DNA of 64,000 nucleotides, taken from contig NZ_QGTM01000005.1 of the NCBI RefSeq assembly GCF_003182195.1, forward strand, positions 1 through 64,000, read 5' to 3'. Shown here one piece after another: positions 46,086-54,005 of the stretch (position 1 is its first letter; every line of letters starts with the position of its first letter). The position numbers and the translations under genes are program-made. The notes beneath the pieces are model-generated. The model saw only the letters and a program-made list of their open reading frames with translations, was not told the DNA's origin and did not search any database. Source of the DNA: Halomonas sp. A11-A. GTDB lineage: Bacteria > Pseudomonadota > Gammaproteobacteria > Pseudomonadales > Halomonadaceae.

Positions 46086-46223
46086 CCTCCCCATCCGCTT
46101 CTCCGTTTCGGCTCGCCGGCCAATCAGCGTTGGCGGACCGCATGGTCGTCGCCACGGCCCTTGCCATACCCTGAGGGGCAGGCGGCGAGCAACGCCCAGG
46201 GAAGACCACAGGAGCATGGGCAC

Positions 46224-46802
46224 ATGACCGAAGAAGAATCCGAAAAGAACTATCGCTCGACCCTGCCCGGGCCGCTGGGGCCCATCGACACCTGGATCAG
46301 CCGGATCGAGGCGGTGATCCTGGCCATGGGGGTGATCCTCATGGCCATCAACACCATCGCCAACGTGCTGAGCCGCTTCCTCCTCGGCGAGAGCCTGCAC
46401 TTCTCCGAGGAGATCAACCGCATCCTGATCGTGATGATCACCTTCGCCGGCATCGGCTATGCGGCCCGCCACGGGCGCCATATCCGCATGTCGGCCATCT
46501 ATGACGCCGTGCCCACCGGCGGGCGACGCTGGATGATGATCGTCATCAGCCTGTTCACCGCCCTGGTGATGTTCGTGCTCTGCTACTACTCGATCGGCTA
46601 CATCTCCACCCTCTACGGCCGCGGTCGCGTGCTCCCCTCGCTGAGCATCCCGGTGTGGATGATGTACGTCTGGGTGCCGATCGGCTTCGCCATCACCGGC
46701 ATCCAGTACCTGCTCACCGCCATCAAGAACCTGACCTCCCGCGACGTCTACCTCTCGACCCATGTGGTGGACGGCTACAAGGACACGGAAACGGAAGTCT
46801 GA
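46224..46802 (+). CDS. teaB: ectoine TRAP transporter small permease
   Basis: A 192-residue inner-membrane protein with four helices. The start ([18 protein letters not shown]), [19 protein letters not shown] and [17 protein letters not shown] resemble H. elongata TeaB. ATG 46224 has AGGAG nine bases upstream; the open frame before it is not homologous. It lies between teaA and teaC in the expected order. Confidence 0.92.
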   Translation: MTEEESEKNYRSTLPGPLGPIDTWISRIEAVILAMGVILMAINTIANVLSRFLLGESLHFSEEINRILIVMITFAGIGYAARHGRHIRMSAIYDAVPTGGRRWMMIVISLFTALVMFVLCYYSIGYISTLYGRGRVLPSLSIPVWMMYVWVPIGFAITGIQYLLTAIKNLTSRDVYLSTHVVDGYKDTETEV

Positions 46803-46832
46803 TCTCGATCGGGCTAGCGAGGACACCTCACC

Positions 46833-48116
46833 ATGACAGCCACCATCCTCTCCATCATGATCGTGCTGCTGCTGCTCGGCTTCCCGATGATGATCCCCCT
46901 GGCGACGGCGGCGTTCGTCGGGTTCTACATGACCTTCGGCGGCCTCGGTCAGATGGAAACCCTGATCCAGCAGATGATGGGCGGCATCCGCCCCACCGCG
47001 CTGATCGCCGTGCCGATGTTCATCCTGGCCGCCGACATCATGACCCGCGGCCAGTCCGCCAACCGCCTGATCAACATGGTCATGGCCTTCGTGGGGCACA
47101 TCAAGGGGGGCCTGGCGGTCTCCACCGCCGCCTCCTGCACGCTGTTCGGCGCCGTCTCCGGCTCCACCCAGGCCACCGTGGTAGCGGTGGGGTCGCCGCT
47201 GCGCCCGCGCATGCTCAAGGCGGGCTACAAGGACCCCTTCACCCTGGCGCTGATCATCAACTCCAGCGACATCGCCTTCCTGATCCCGCCGAGCATCGGC
47301 ATGATCATCTACGGGGTCATCTCCGGCACCTCCATCGGCGAGCTGTTCATCGCCGGCATCGGCCCGGGCCTGCTGATCCTGGCCATGTTCTCGGCCTACT
47401 GCGTCGCCTACGCCACCATCCACAAGGTGCCGACCGAGCCCAAGGCGACCTGGAAGCAGCGCGCCGTCTCGGTGAAGGACGCCCTCTGGCCGTTGGGCTT
47501 CCCGGTGCTGATCGTCGGCGGCATCTATGGCGGCATCTTCAGCCCCACCGAGGCCGCGGCCGCCTGCGTGCTCTATGCGGTGATCCTCGAGTTCGCGGTG
47601 TTCCGTTCGCTGAAGCTGCACCACATCTACGCCATCGCCAAGTCCACCGGCCTGATCACCTCGGTGGTCTTCATCCTGGTGGCTGTGGGCAACGGCTTCT
47701 CCTGGATCATCTCCTTCGCCCAGATTCCCCAGACGGTCCTCGCCGCCGTGGGCATCAACGAGGCCGGCCCGGTGGGGGTGCTGATCGCCATCTCCATCGC
47801 CTTCTTCGTGGCCTGCATGTTCGTGGACCCCATCGTGGTGATCCTGGTGCTGACGCCGATCTTCGCCCCGGCCATCGCCGCCTCGGGCCTCGACCCGGTG
47901 CTGGTGGGCGTGCTGATCACTCTGCAGGTGGCGATAGGCTCGGCGACGCCACCCTTCGGCTGCGACATCTTCACCGCCATCGCCATCTTCAAGCGGCCCT
48001 ACTGGGAGGTGATCCGCGGCACGCCGCCCTTCATCTTCATGCTGGTGCTGGCCGCCGCGCTGATCATCATGTTCCCGCAGATCGCCCTGTTCCTCCGGGA
48101 TCTGGCGTTCCGCTGA
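46833..48116 (+). CDS. teaC: ectoine TRAP transporter large permease
   Basis: A 427-residue inner-membrane protein with about 12 helices, the sodium-dependent translocation subunit. Typical DctM motifs are FGAVSGSTQATVVAVG, LIPPSIGMIIYGVISGTSIGEL, GIFSPTEAAAACVLYA and IGSATPPFGCDIFTAI. It starts 30 bases after teaB and is followed by teaD. Confidence 0.93.
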   Translation: MTATILSIMIVLLLLGFPMMIPLATAAFVGFYMTFGGLGQMETLIQQMMGGIRPTALIAVPMFILAADIMTRGQSANRLINMVMAFVGHIKGGLAVSTAASCTLFGAVSGSTQATVVAVGSPLRPRMLKAGYKDPFTLALIINSSDIAFLIPPSIGMIIYGVISGTSIGELFIAGIGPGLLILAMFSAYCVAYATIHKVPTEPKATWKQRAVSVKDALWPLGFPVLIVGGIYGGIFSPTEAAAACVLYAVILEFAVFRSLKLHHIYAIAKSTGLITSVVFILVAVGNGFSWIISFAQIPQTVLAAVGINEAGPVGVLIAISIAFFVACMFVDPIVVILVLTPIFAPAIAASGLDPVLVGVLITLQVAIGSATPPFGCDIFTAIAIFKRPYWEVIRGTPPFIFMLVLAAALIIMFPQIALFLRDLAFR

Positions 48117-48157
48117 TCCACTGAGCACCGCCCCAACAACCCCCAGGGAGACACGCC

Positions 48158-48601
48158 ATGTTCAATCGGATACTGGTCCCGGTGGATGGCTCCAAGGGAG
48201 CGCTGAAGGCCCTGGAGAAGGGCGTCGGCCTGCAGATGCTGACCGGCGCCGAGCTCTATATCCTGTGCGTCTTCAAGCACCACAGCCTGCTCGAGGCCTC
48301 GCTCTCCATGGTGCGCCCGGACAGGCTCGAGATCCCCGACGACGCCCTCAAGGAGTACGCCACCGAGATCGCCGTGCAGGCCAAGGCCCAGGCCCTGGAG
48401 CTGGGCGTGCCGGCAGACAAGCTGCGTGCCTTCGTCAAGGGTGGGCGCCCCTCGCGCATCATCGTGCGCTTCGCCCGCAAGCGGGAGTGCGACCTGATCG
48501 TGATCGGCTCCCAGGGCACCAACGGCGACAAGAGCCTGCTGCTCGGCAGCGTGGCCCAGCGCGTGGCCGGCTCCGCCCACTGTCCCACCCTGGTCGTCTG
48601 A
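48158..48601 (+). CDS. teaD: UspA-like nucleotide-binding protein TeaD
   Basis: A 147-residue universal-stress-type protein. The ATP-binding motif is [20 protein letters not shown] (G-2x-G-9x-G-S/T type, about residues 112-131). In H. elongata TeaD binds ATP and down-regulates TeaABC uptake. It is the last gene of the operon, 41 bases after teaC. Confidence 0.92.
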   Translation: MFNRILVPVDGSKGALKALEKGVGLQMLTGAELYILCVFKHHSLLEASLSMVRPDRLEIPDDALKEYATEIAVQAKAQALELGVPADKLRAFVKGGRPSRIIVRFARKRECDLIVIGSQGTNGDKSLLLGSVAQRVAGSAHCPTLVV

Positions 48602-48729
48602 GCCAGGTGGTATCATGGCCGCGGCCGGGGCGGTCTTGCACCCTCATCGTGCGGAACCGGCCCGCCCCCGTGGAGTCCCATGGTCTCCAACCACCGATGG
48701 CGCTTCGCGCCTAACCACAAGGCCCGTTC

Positions 48730-49416
48730 ATGAAGAGACTGCTGACCACCGCTTCCCTGACCGCCCTGCTGGGCGCCGCCCCCCTGGCGCTGGCTGCGCC
48801 GGAGACCGACGAGGGGCGTCTCGGCTACAGCCTGGGCGTGACCCTTGGCCAGAGCATCCAGCAGGACGTCAGAGACCTGGACGTGGACGCCTTCACCCAG
48901 GCGATCCAGGACGTCTTCGCCGGTGGCGAACTGGCGATGAGCGACGAGGAGATGGCCGAGACCCTGATGCAGTTCCAGCAGCAGGCGATGGCCTCTCGCC
49001 AGGCCGAGGCCGAGCAGCGGGCCGAGAACAACCGCGCCGAAGGCGAGGCCTTCCTGGCCGCCAACGCCGAGGCGGAGGGCGTCGAGGTCACCGCCTCCGG
49101 CCTGCAGTACCGGGTGCTGGAGTCCGGCGACGGCGCCACCCCGGGCCCCGAGGACAGCGTCGAGGTGCACTACGAAGGCACCCTGATCGACGGCACCGTC
49201 TTCGACAGCTCCCTGGAGCGCGGCGAGCCGGTCAGCTTCCGCGTCGATCAGGTCATCGACGGCTGGCAGGAGGCCCTGCAGCTGATGAGCGTCGGCGATA
49301 GCTGGGAGATCGTGATCCCCGCCGAGCTGGCCTACGGCGTCCAGGGCCAGGGGCCCATCGGTCCCAACGAGACCCTGATCTTCCGCGTCGACCTGCTCGA
49401 CGTCATTGATGACTGA
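48730..49416 (+). CDS. FKBP-type peptidyl-prolyl cis-trans isomerase, exported
   Basis: A 228-residue protein with a signal peptide (cleavage after ALAA, about residue 22), an N-terminal helical dimerisation domain (LGYSLGVTLGQSIQQDV) and a C-terminal FKBP domain (about 118-226). In that domain VHYEGTLIDGTVFDSS and VIPAELAYG form the active site. It belongs to the Mip/FkpA/FklB group of periplasmic folding helpers. A TGGTATCAT at 48608-48616 may be its -10 region. Confidence 0.92.
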   Translation: MKRLLTTASLTALLGAAPLALAAPETDEGRLGYSLGVTLGQSIQQDVRDLDVDAFTQAIQDVFAGGELAMSDEEMAETLMQFQQQAMASRQAEAEQRAENNRAEGEAFLAANAEAEGVEVTASGLQYRVLESGDGATPGPEDSVEVHYEGTLIDGTVFDSSLERGEPVSFRVDQVIDGWQEALQLMSVGDSWEIVIPAELAYGVQGQGPIGPNETLIFRVDLLDVIDD

Positions 49417-49434
49417 GCCCGACGCCGGAGCCCC

Positions 49435-50517
49435 ATGATCCCTTCCTCCCTTCCCGCCGCCGGCCTTGTGCTGGCGGCGTTCGTCGCTGCCCCGGCGGCC
49501 GCCGACGCCCTCCCCGAGCTGCCCCGGCTGGGGCTTTCCGGGAGCGACACCAGCGTGATCGGCGTCTCTTCCGGCGGCTACATGGCCACCCAGCTCGCCG
49601 TGGCCTGGCCCGAGCGTTTCCAGGGGCTTGCCGTGCTCGGCACTGGCCCCTGGTCCTGCGCCCAGGGCACCCTGCGCCGCGCCCTGGGGCAGTGCATGAC
49701 CACCCGGCTCGGCCCGCCGCCCCTCGATGAGCTGGAGCAGCGCCTCGCCGGTTACCGCGAGCATGACCGCGTGGGCAGCGCCGAGGCCCTGGCCGAACTG
49801 CGCGCCTTCGTCTGGCATGGCAACGCGGACGAGACCGTCGCCCCGGCTCTGGGCGCGGCCCTGGCCGAGCAGCTCGCCGGCTGGCTGGCGGACCCCGAGG
49901 CGCAGCTGCGCTTCGTGACCAGTGACAACGTCGGCCACGGCTGGCCCATCGGCCAGCAGGCGACCCCGCCCCCGGCCACCGAGCTGGGCGACTGCCGCCA
50001 GGGCGGCGGCACCCACCTGCTGGGCTGCGACCAGGACCTCGCCGGTGAGGCGATGGCCTGGCTCCACAATGCGCCGTCAGAGACAAACGAGGCAGCGGAA
50101 CCGGGGGCCAACGAGGCGCCGGAGGCGCCCGCCGGCGACCTGCTGCACTTCGATCAGGGCGATTTCGCCGTCAAGGGGCTCGATGACTCGGGCTACCTGT
50201 TCGTGCCGGAGGCGTGCAACGAGGGGGGCTGTGCACTGACGGTCGCGCTGCACGGCTGCGGCATGGGCGCGGAGCAGATCGGCGAGACCTTCGTGCGCCA
50301 CAGCGGCCTCAACGAGTGGGCCGCCGCCCACGATCGGGTGGTGCTCTATCCCCAGGCCGAGACCAGCCTGGCCAACCCCCAGGGGTGCTGGGACTGGTGG
50401 GGCTTCGCCGAGAGCACCTGGCAGCTCCATCCGCTGCACGATACCCGGGAGGGCACCCAGGTTCGCGCCCTCATGGCGATGATCGAGCGACTGCAGGAAG
50501 CCGCGAGCCCGCATTAA
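49435..50517 (+). CDS. exported PHB-depolymerase-like esterase with circularly permuted motif order
   Basis: A 360-residue protein with a signal peptide (cleavage near AAADA, residue 25). The lipase box GVSSG (Ser45), Asp132 in HGNADETV and His168 in NVGHGWP come first. The oxyanion-hole motif ALHGCG (His273), LYPQAE and GCWDWWGF come last. In most Esterase_PHB proteins the LHGC...CWNWW part precedes the lipase box. The order seen here is that of the type II (circularly permuted) catalytic domains known from some PHB depolymerases. An Ala/Glu/Pro-rich linker (about 212-234) joins the halves. It probably hydrolyses polyhydroxybutyrate or oligomers outside the cytoplasm. No substrate-binding domain is seen. 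Confidence 0.8.
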   Translation: MIPSSLPAAGLVLAAFVAAPAAADALPELPRLGLSGSDTSVIGVSSGGYMATQLAVAWPERFQGLAVLGTGPWSCAQGTLRRALGQCMTTRLGPPPLDELEQRLAGYREHDRVGSAEALAELRAFVWHGNADETVAPALGAALAEQLAGWLADPEAQLRFVTSDNVGHGWPIGQQATPPPATELGDCRQGGGTHLLGCDQDLAGEAMAWLHNAPSETNEAAEPGANEAPEAPAGDLLHFDQGDFAVKGLDDSGYLFVPEACNEGGCALTVALHGCGMGAEQIGETFVRHSGLNEWAAAHDRVVLYPQAETSLANPQGCWDWWGFAESTWQLHPLHDTREGTQVRALMAMIERLQEAASPH

Positions 50518-50540
50518 GCTGGCTAAGGCGCGATAGCGAG

Positions 50541-50640
50541 AGGCGCCGGGGACAGGCCGGAGAGGGGGTCCGAGGACCAGGGATGGCCGAGGTAGCCTAC
50601 AAGGAAGTATTCATAGCGCCCCCTCGCAGGCCTGTCGACG
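50541..50640. repeat. palindromic intergenic repeat element
   Basis: GACAGGCC (50551-50558) pairs with GGCCTGTC (50629-50636), and AGGGGG (50563-50568) with CCCCCT (50619-50624). Together they form a long hairpin with an internal region that contains no gene. The mosaic of nested arms resembles dispersed intergenic elements of Halomonas genomes. Only one copy is in the window, so its repeated nature is inferred. The rest of the 50518-50674 gap is unremarkable. Confidence 0.5.
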
Positions 50641-50674
50641 GAACAGCCTCGAGCGAGGCCTCCATTCTGAGCTT

Positions 50675-51268
50675 TCAGAGCGCCTCGTCGAGGGCCGAGA
50701 GCAGGGCATGGGGCGCCGGCGAGTAGAGCACTCGCCGCAGGATGGTCCCCTCGCGATCCACCAGGTAGAGCGACGAGCTGTGGTCGACGGTATAGGCCAT
50801 GGCCGACTCCGGGGTTTCGACCCGCCGCCAGATCACGCCGTAGCGCTCGGCGAGCGCCTCGAGCTCGGCCTCGCTGCCGGTGGCGCCGATGAAGGCATCG
50901 CCGAAGAAGCCAGTGTACTCCGCCAGCCGCTCGATGGTGTCACGCTCGGGGTCCACCGAGATCATCAGCGGTACCACCCGCGCGCGCTCCGCCTCGTCCA
51001 GCTCGGCCAGCGCCTGGCGTACCACGGCGAGGCTCATGGGGCAGACGTCGGGGCAGTAGGTATAGCCGAAGAAGACCACCGCCAGCTGGTCCTCCTCGAG
51101 CTGGGCAAGGGAGAACTCCCCGCGGGTCGAGGAGAGCTCGATGGGGCCGCCGGTCGGGCCATTGCCCGCAACGCTCGTCGCGAACTGCTGCTGGAACCAG
51201 CCGTAGCCGCCCACCCCCAGCACCAGCACGATCAGCGCGATCCCCGCCCAGAGTCCCTGTCGTTTCAT
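50675..51268 (-). CDS. SCO1/SenC-family copper chaperone
   Basis: A 197-residue membrane-anchored thioredoxin-fold protein that delivers copper to the CuA site of cytochrome oxidase. One N-terminal helix (residues 8-24) anchors it. The copper ligands are C72 and C76 in YCPDVCP and a histidine in TVDHSSSLYLVD near 162. Its start overlaps the stop of the next upstream gene by four bases. Confidence 0.93.
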   Translation of the reverse strand: MKRQGLWAGIALIVLVLGVGGYGWFQQQFATSVAGNGPTGGPIELSSTRGEFSLAQLEEDQLAVVFFGYTYCPDVCPMSLAVVRQALAELDEAERARVVPLMISVDPERDTIERLAEYTGFFGDAFIGATGSEAELEALAERYGVIWRRVETPESAMAYTVDHSSSLYLVDREGTILRRVLYSPAPHALLSALDEAL

Positions 51269-51777
51269 AGTCGGCTTCTCTCCGCCTCGAAGTTGAATCC
51301 GCTGCCCAGGCGGTGGTCGCCGCGGGTGACGATCACCCTGGCCCGCCAGGGCATCACCGCCTCGGTGCAGATCGGGATTTGCCCCTCACCGCGGAAGGCG
51401 CCATCGGCCTGTCGGACCAGCGGATAACGATGCAGCCCCATGTCCATGTCGCGGCCGATGAAGTCCACCATCACTGACTCCGCCTCGACGCCCTCCAGGG
51501 CCACCGTCATCGCCAGGACCTCCAGGGCGCGGATCTCGCCCTCGGCCCCCAGGTCCAGCGTCAGTCTCCCCCCCTCACCCAGGGGCGCCCGGCAGGGGCC
51601 CTGGCTCAGCTCGCAGCCGGCCTCCTCTGGGTACCAGCGCACATCGCCGTCACCGCGAAGACTGTAGCTGGTCAGGTACCAGAGTGCCACGGCCACGGTG
51701 CCCAGGGTAAGGAGGACCAGCAGCCGCAGCAGCGGAGGGCGCGAGATGGCCGGGCCGGAGGAGACAGAAGTCGGCAT
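51265..51777 (-). CDS. membrane-anchored periplasmic protein paired with Sco
   Basis: A 170-residue protein with one N-terminal transmembrane helix (about 17-38) and a beta-rich exported domain. It has a Cys pair (CELSQGPC) and a methionine-rich GRDMDMGLHRYPL followed by GQIPICTEAVMPW. The Met/Cys/His pattern and overlap with the Sco gene suggest it binds copper or assists oxidase assembly. I do not recognise a named family with certainty. Confidence 0.75.
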   Translation of the reverse strand: MPTSVSSGPAISRPPLLRLLVLLTLGTVAVALWYLTSYSLRGDGDVRWYPEEAGCELSQGPCRAPLGEGGRLTLDLGAEGEIRALEVLAMTVALEGVEAESVMVDFIGRDMDMGLHRYPLVRQADGAFRGEGQIPICTEAVMPWRARVIVTRGDHRLGSGFNFEAERSRL

Positions 51778-51888
51778 GGTGACGAGGGAGGGTGCTCACG
51801 AGAGGACATGTCGCGGTAAGCTTATCAGCATTCGCCTGTGGCAGAGTGCGCAAGGATGTCGCAGGGCAACCCGACCAAGGAGATGACC

Positions 51889-52803
51889 ATGACAGGCGTG
51901 GCAAACGCGCTGGGGCCGCTGTTCCTGCTGATTCTACTGGGCGCCGCCCTGGGCCGGCTGCGCCAGCCGGGCGGCGACTTCTGGCCCCAGCTGGAGCGGC
52001 TGATCTACTTCCTACTGTTCCCCGCCATGCTGGTATCGACCCTGGCCACCGCCGACGTCAGCCAGGTGCCGGTGGCGCGCGTGGCCCTGACCCTGCTGGG
52101 CGCCATGGGTCTCTTCGGCGCCCTGTTGTGGAGGCTGCGCGGCTGGCTGGGCCTCGACCCGCCGGCCTTCACCTCAGCCTTCCAGGGGGCGCTGCGCTTC
52201 AACACCTACGTGGGGGTGGCGGGGGCCGCCGCCCTGCACGGCACGCCGGGCGCCACCGTGGCCGCCGTGGCCGTGGCGCTGATGGTGCCGGTGGTCAACG
52301 TGATGTGCGTGGCGAGCTTCATTGCTGCCGGGACCCTCGGCGCCGGTAGCCTCGCCAGGAGCCTGGCGGCACTGGCCCGCAACCCGCTGATCCTCGGCTG
52401 TCTGATCGGCATCGGCCTGAACGTGAGCGGCATCGGGCTGCCGGGGTGGAGCGCAGACACGGTGGAGCTGCTCGGCCGCGCCGCCCTGCCGCTGGGCCTG
52501 GTGGCGGTAGGGGTGGCGCTGCGCCCCGAGGCGCTGCTACGCCTCGATCGCGGCGTCTGGGTCACCAACGCCATCAAGCTGGGGCTGATGCCCGCCCTGG
52601 TGCTGCTGCTGGCCCTGGCGCTGGGGCTCGACCCAGTGAGCCGAGACGTGGCGCTGCTGTTCGCCGCCCTGCCCACCGCTACCTCCGCCTATATCTTGGC
52701 GCGCCAGCTGGGCGGCGACGCCGAGATGATGGCGGCGCTGATCACCGCCCAGACCCTGCTGGCCATGGCCACCCTGCCCCTCTGGCTGCGCCTGGCGGGG
52801 TGA
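51889..52803 (+). CDS. AEC-family transporter
   Basis: A 304-residue inner-membrane protein with about ten helices in two inverted halves (LLFPAMLVSTLA early; LPLGLVAVGVAL near the middle; ALPTATSAYILARQLG near the end). It belongs to the auxin efflux carrier/malonate permease family, and the substrate is unknown. ATG 51889 is six bases after AAGGAG; ATG 51883 abuts that site. Confidence 0.88.
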   Translation: MTGVANALGPLFLLILLGAALGRLRQPGGDFWPQLERLIYFLLFPAMLVSTLATADVSQVPVARVALTLLGAMGLFGALLWRLRGWLGLDPPAFTSAFQGALRFNTYVGVAGAAALHGTPGATVAAVAVALMVPVVNVMCVASFIAAGTLGAGSLARSLAALARNPLILGCLIGIGLNVSGIGLPGWSADTVELLGRAALPLGLVAVGVALRPEALLRLDRGVWVTNAIKLGLMPALVLLLALALGLDPVSRDVALLFAALPTATSAYILARQLGGDAEMMAALITAQTLLAMATLPLWLRLAG

Positions 52804-52842
52804 GGCCGAACCGGCAATAAATAAAAACCGTTCGCATTACTA

Positions 52843-52871
52843 TTGACGCCGCAAATGAGAATGATTACGAT
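52843..52871 (+). promoter_or_regulatory. promoter overlapped by a Fur box
   Basis: TTGACG (52843-52848), a 17-base spacer and TACGAT (52866-52871) make a sigma-70 promoter. TGAGAAT-G-ATTACGA (52856-52870) matches the 7-1-7 Fur pattern TGATAAT-n-ATTATCA at 11 of 14 positions and covers the spacer and -10. Iron-bound Fur would therefore block transcription of the downstream RNA. Confidence 0.75.
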
Positions 52872-52877
52872 ATCTCC

Positions 52878-52994
52878 AGTGGCGTTGATGAGCCGCCACT
52901 GCCAGGGCAGGCCCCGCCAGTCGCCTGCCGTGGTTTCTCCCTCCTCATTGCTAGTCACGGTCTTGCCGCCGCCCCATCGAGGGCGGCTTTTTTT
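52878..52994 (+). ncRNA. putative Fur-repressed small RNA (RyhB/PrrF-like)
   Basis: Starting about seven bases after the -10 box, this stretch has no reading frame of note but has clear RNA structure. It has a 5' hairpin (AGTGGCG/CGCCACT, 52878-52900), a second hairpin (GGCAGG/CCTGCC, 52906-52929), then an unpaired pyrimidine-rich stretch TCCCTCCTCATTGCT (52938-52952). A strong terminator follows (GCCGCCC/GGGCGGC with CATCGA loop and seven T, 52968-52994). Predicted length is about 117 bases. The layout and Fur control are those of iron-sparing sRNAs, and the open CUCCUCAUU stretch could pair with Shine-Dalgarno regions. Identity with PrrF is not proven. Confidence 0.7.
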
Positions 52995-53130
52995 GGCCTG
53001 GCGAGTCCCTCCTCATTGCTGCTCCTTACCACCCCAGGGTCTTGCCGCCGCCCCATCGAGGGCGGCTTTTTTTGGTCTGAAGGGTCCCTCCTCATTGCTG
53101 CTCCTTACCGCCCCAAGGTCTTGCCGCCGC
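52938..53130 (+). repeat. three tandem sRNA-seed modules
   Basis: The 15-base TCCCTCCTCATTGCT is repeated exactly at 52938, 53006 and 53085, each followed by GGTCTTGCCGCCGCCC. Copies 2 and 3 also share an intervening GCTCCTTACC(A/G)CCCCA. Copies 1 and 2 end in identical terminators. In copy 3 the terminator is lost and the sequence runs into the trmB terminator. Copies 2 and 3 have no promoter of their own. Confidence 0.9.
53047..53073 (+). terminator. second copy of the sRNA terminator
   Basis: GCCGCCC, loop CATCGA and GGGCGGC followed by seven T, identical to the first terminator. It would stop read-through transcripts from the first unit. Confidence 0.85.
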
Positions 53131-53140
53131 CCTCAACCTC

Positions 53141-53171
53141 AAAAAAGAAGCCCCCGCAGGCGCGGGGGCTT
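53141..53171 (-). terminator. rho-independent terminator of trmB
   Basis: On the minus strand AAGCCCCCGC and GCGGGGGCTT form a 10-bp stem, followed by CTTTTTT. It lies 24 bases past the trmB stop and faces the sRNA modules. Confidence 0.9.
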
Positions 53172-53194
53172 CGAGGAGCGAGGGAGTCGCGTGA

Positions 53195-53938
53195 TCAGTC
53201 GACGCGGCGGTAGATCAGGTCCCAGACGCCGTGACCGAGGCGCTCGCCGCGGGCCTCGAACTTGGTGAGCGGGCGGAACTCCGGCCGCGGCACGTAGGGG
53301 GCGGTCTGGGGCTCGGCGGTGTTGGCATAGCCCGGGGCGGCGTCCATCACCTCGGCCATCCACTCGGCGTAGGCCTCCCAGTCGGTGGCCATATGGAAGG
53401 TGCCACCGACCTTGAGGCGGCTGCGTACCAGCTCGACGAAGGCGGGCTGCACGATGCGCCGCTTGTGGTGCTTCTTCTTCGGCCAGGGATCGGGGAAGAA
53501 GAGCTGCAGGGTGTCGAGGCTAGCCTCGGGCAGGCACTCCTCGAGCACCCGCAGGGCGTCCTCCTGGTAGACCCGCAGGTTGGTCAGGCCGCGCTTGTCG
53601 GCCTCGTCGAGCAGCTTGCCCACACCCGGGGCATGCACCTCGATGCCGATGAAGTCGGTGTCGGGGTGGGTCTCGGCCTGCTCGATCAGCGAGGCCCCCA
53701 TGCCGAAGCCGATCTCCACCACCCGGGGGGCGCAGCGGCCGAACAGGGCATCCAGGTCCTGGCGGCCATCGGCCAGGGCCAGGCCCAGCCGCGGCCAGAC
53801 CTCCTCGAGGCCGCGGGTCTGGGCCTGGGTCATGCGCCCGGCACGCAGCACATAGCTCTTGATGCCGCGGCGGTGCAGCGGGGCGTCCGGGCCTTCCGGT
53901 CCGGTGGTGGCGGTATCGTCGCGGGACTGGTCACTCAT
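53195..53938 (-). CDS. trmB: tRNA (guanine-N7-)-methyltransferase
   Basis: The 247-residue SAM-dependent enzyme forms m7G46 in tRNAs. The AdoMet motif is [11 protein letters not shown] (about 74-84), [10 protein letters not shown] follows, and the catalytic-region [22 protein letters not shown] is unmistakable. The first 25 residues are a variable tail. It is the last gene of the leftward thiS-thiG-trmB operon. Confidence 0.96.
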   Translation of the reverse strand: MSDQSRDDTATTGPEGPDAPLHRRGIKSYVLRAGRMTQAQTRGLEEVWPRLGLALADGRQDLDALFGRCAPRVVEIGFGMGASLIEQAETHPDTDFIGIEVHAPGVGKLLDEADKRGLTNLRVYQEDALRVLEECLPEASLDTLQLFFPDPWPKKKHHKRRIVQPAFVELVRSRLKVGGTFHMATDWEAYAEWMAEVMDAAPGYANTAEPQTAPYVPRPEFRPLTKFEARGERLGHGVWDLIYRRVD

Positions 53939-54005
53939 GGGGCGGTCGGGGCTCTCGTTCTGGGCGCGGGTGTCAGGCGTTCGGTGCGGGCGATCGCTGG
54001 AGGCG

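Noticed and set aside
46041-48128. 695-codon minus-strand frame opposite teaBC
   Set aside because: His/Asp/Gln-rich antisense of membrane-protein genes; no ribosome site or homology.
52843-53171. CRISPR-like array because of three evenly spaced repeats
   Set aside because: The repeats are 15 bases, embedded in larger similar modules with terminators, and the spacers are themselves related; no cas genes are nearby.
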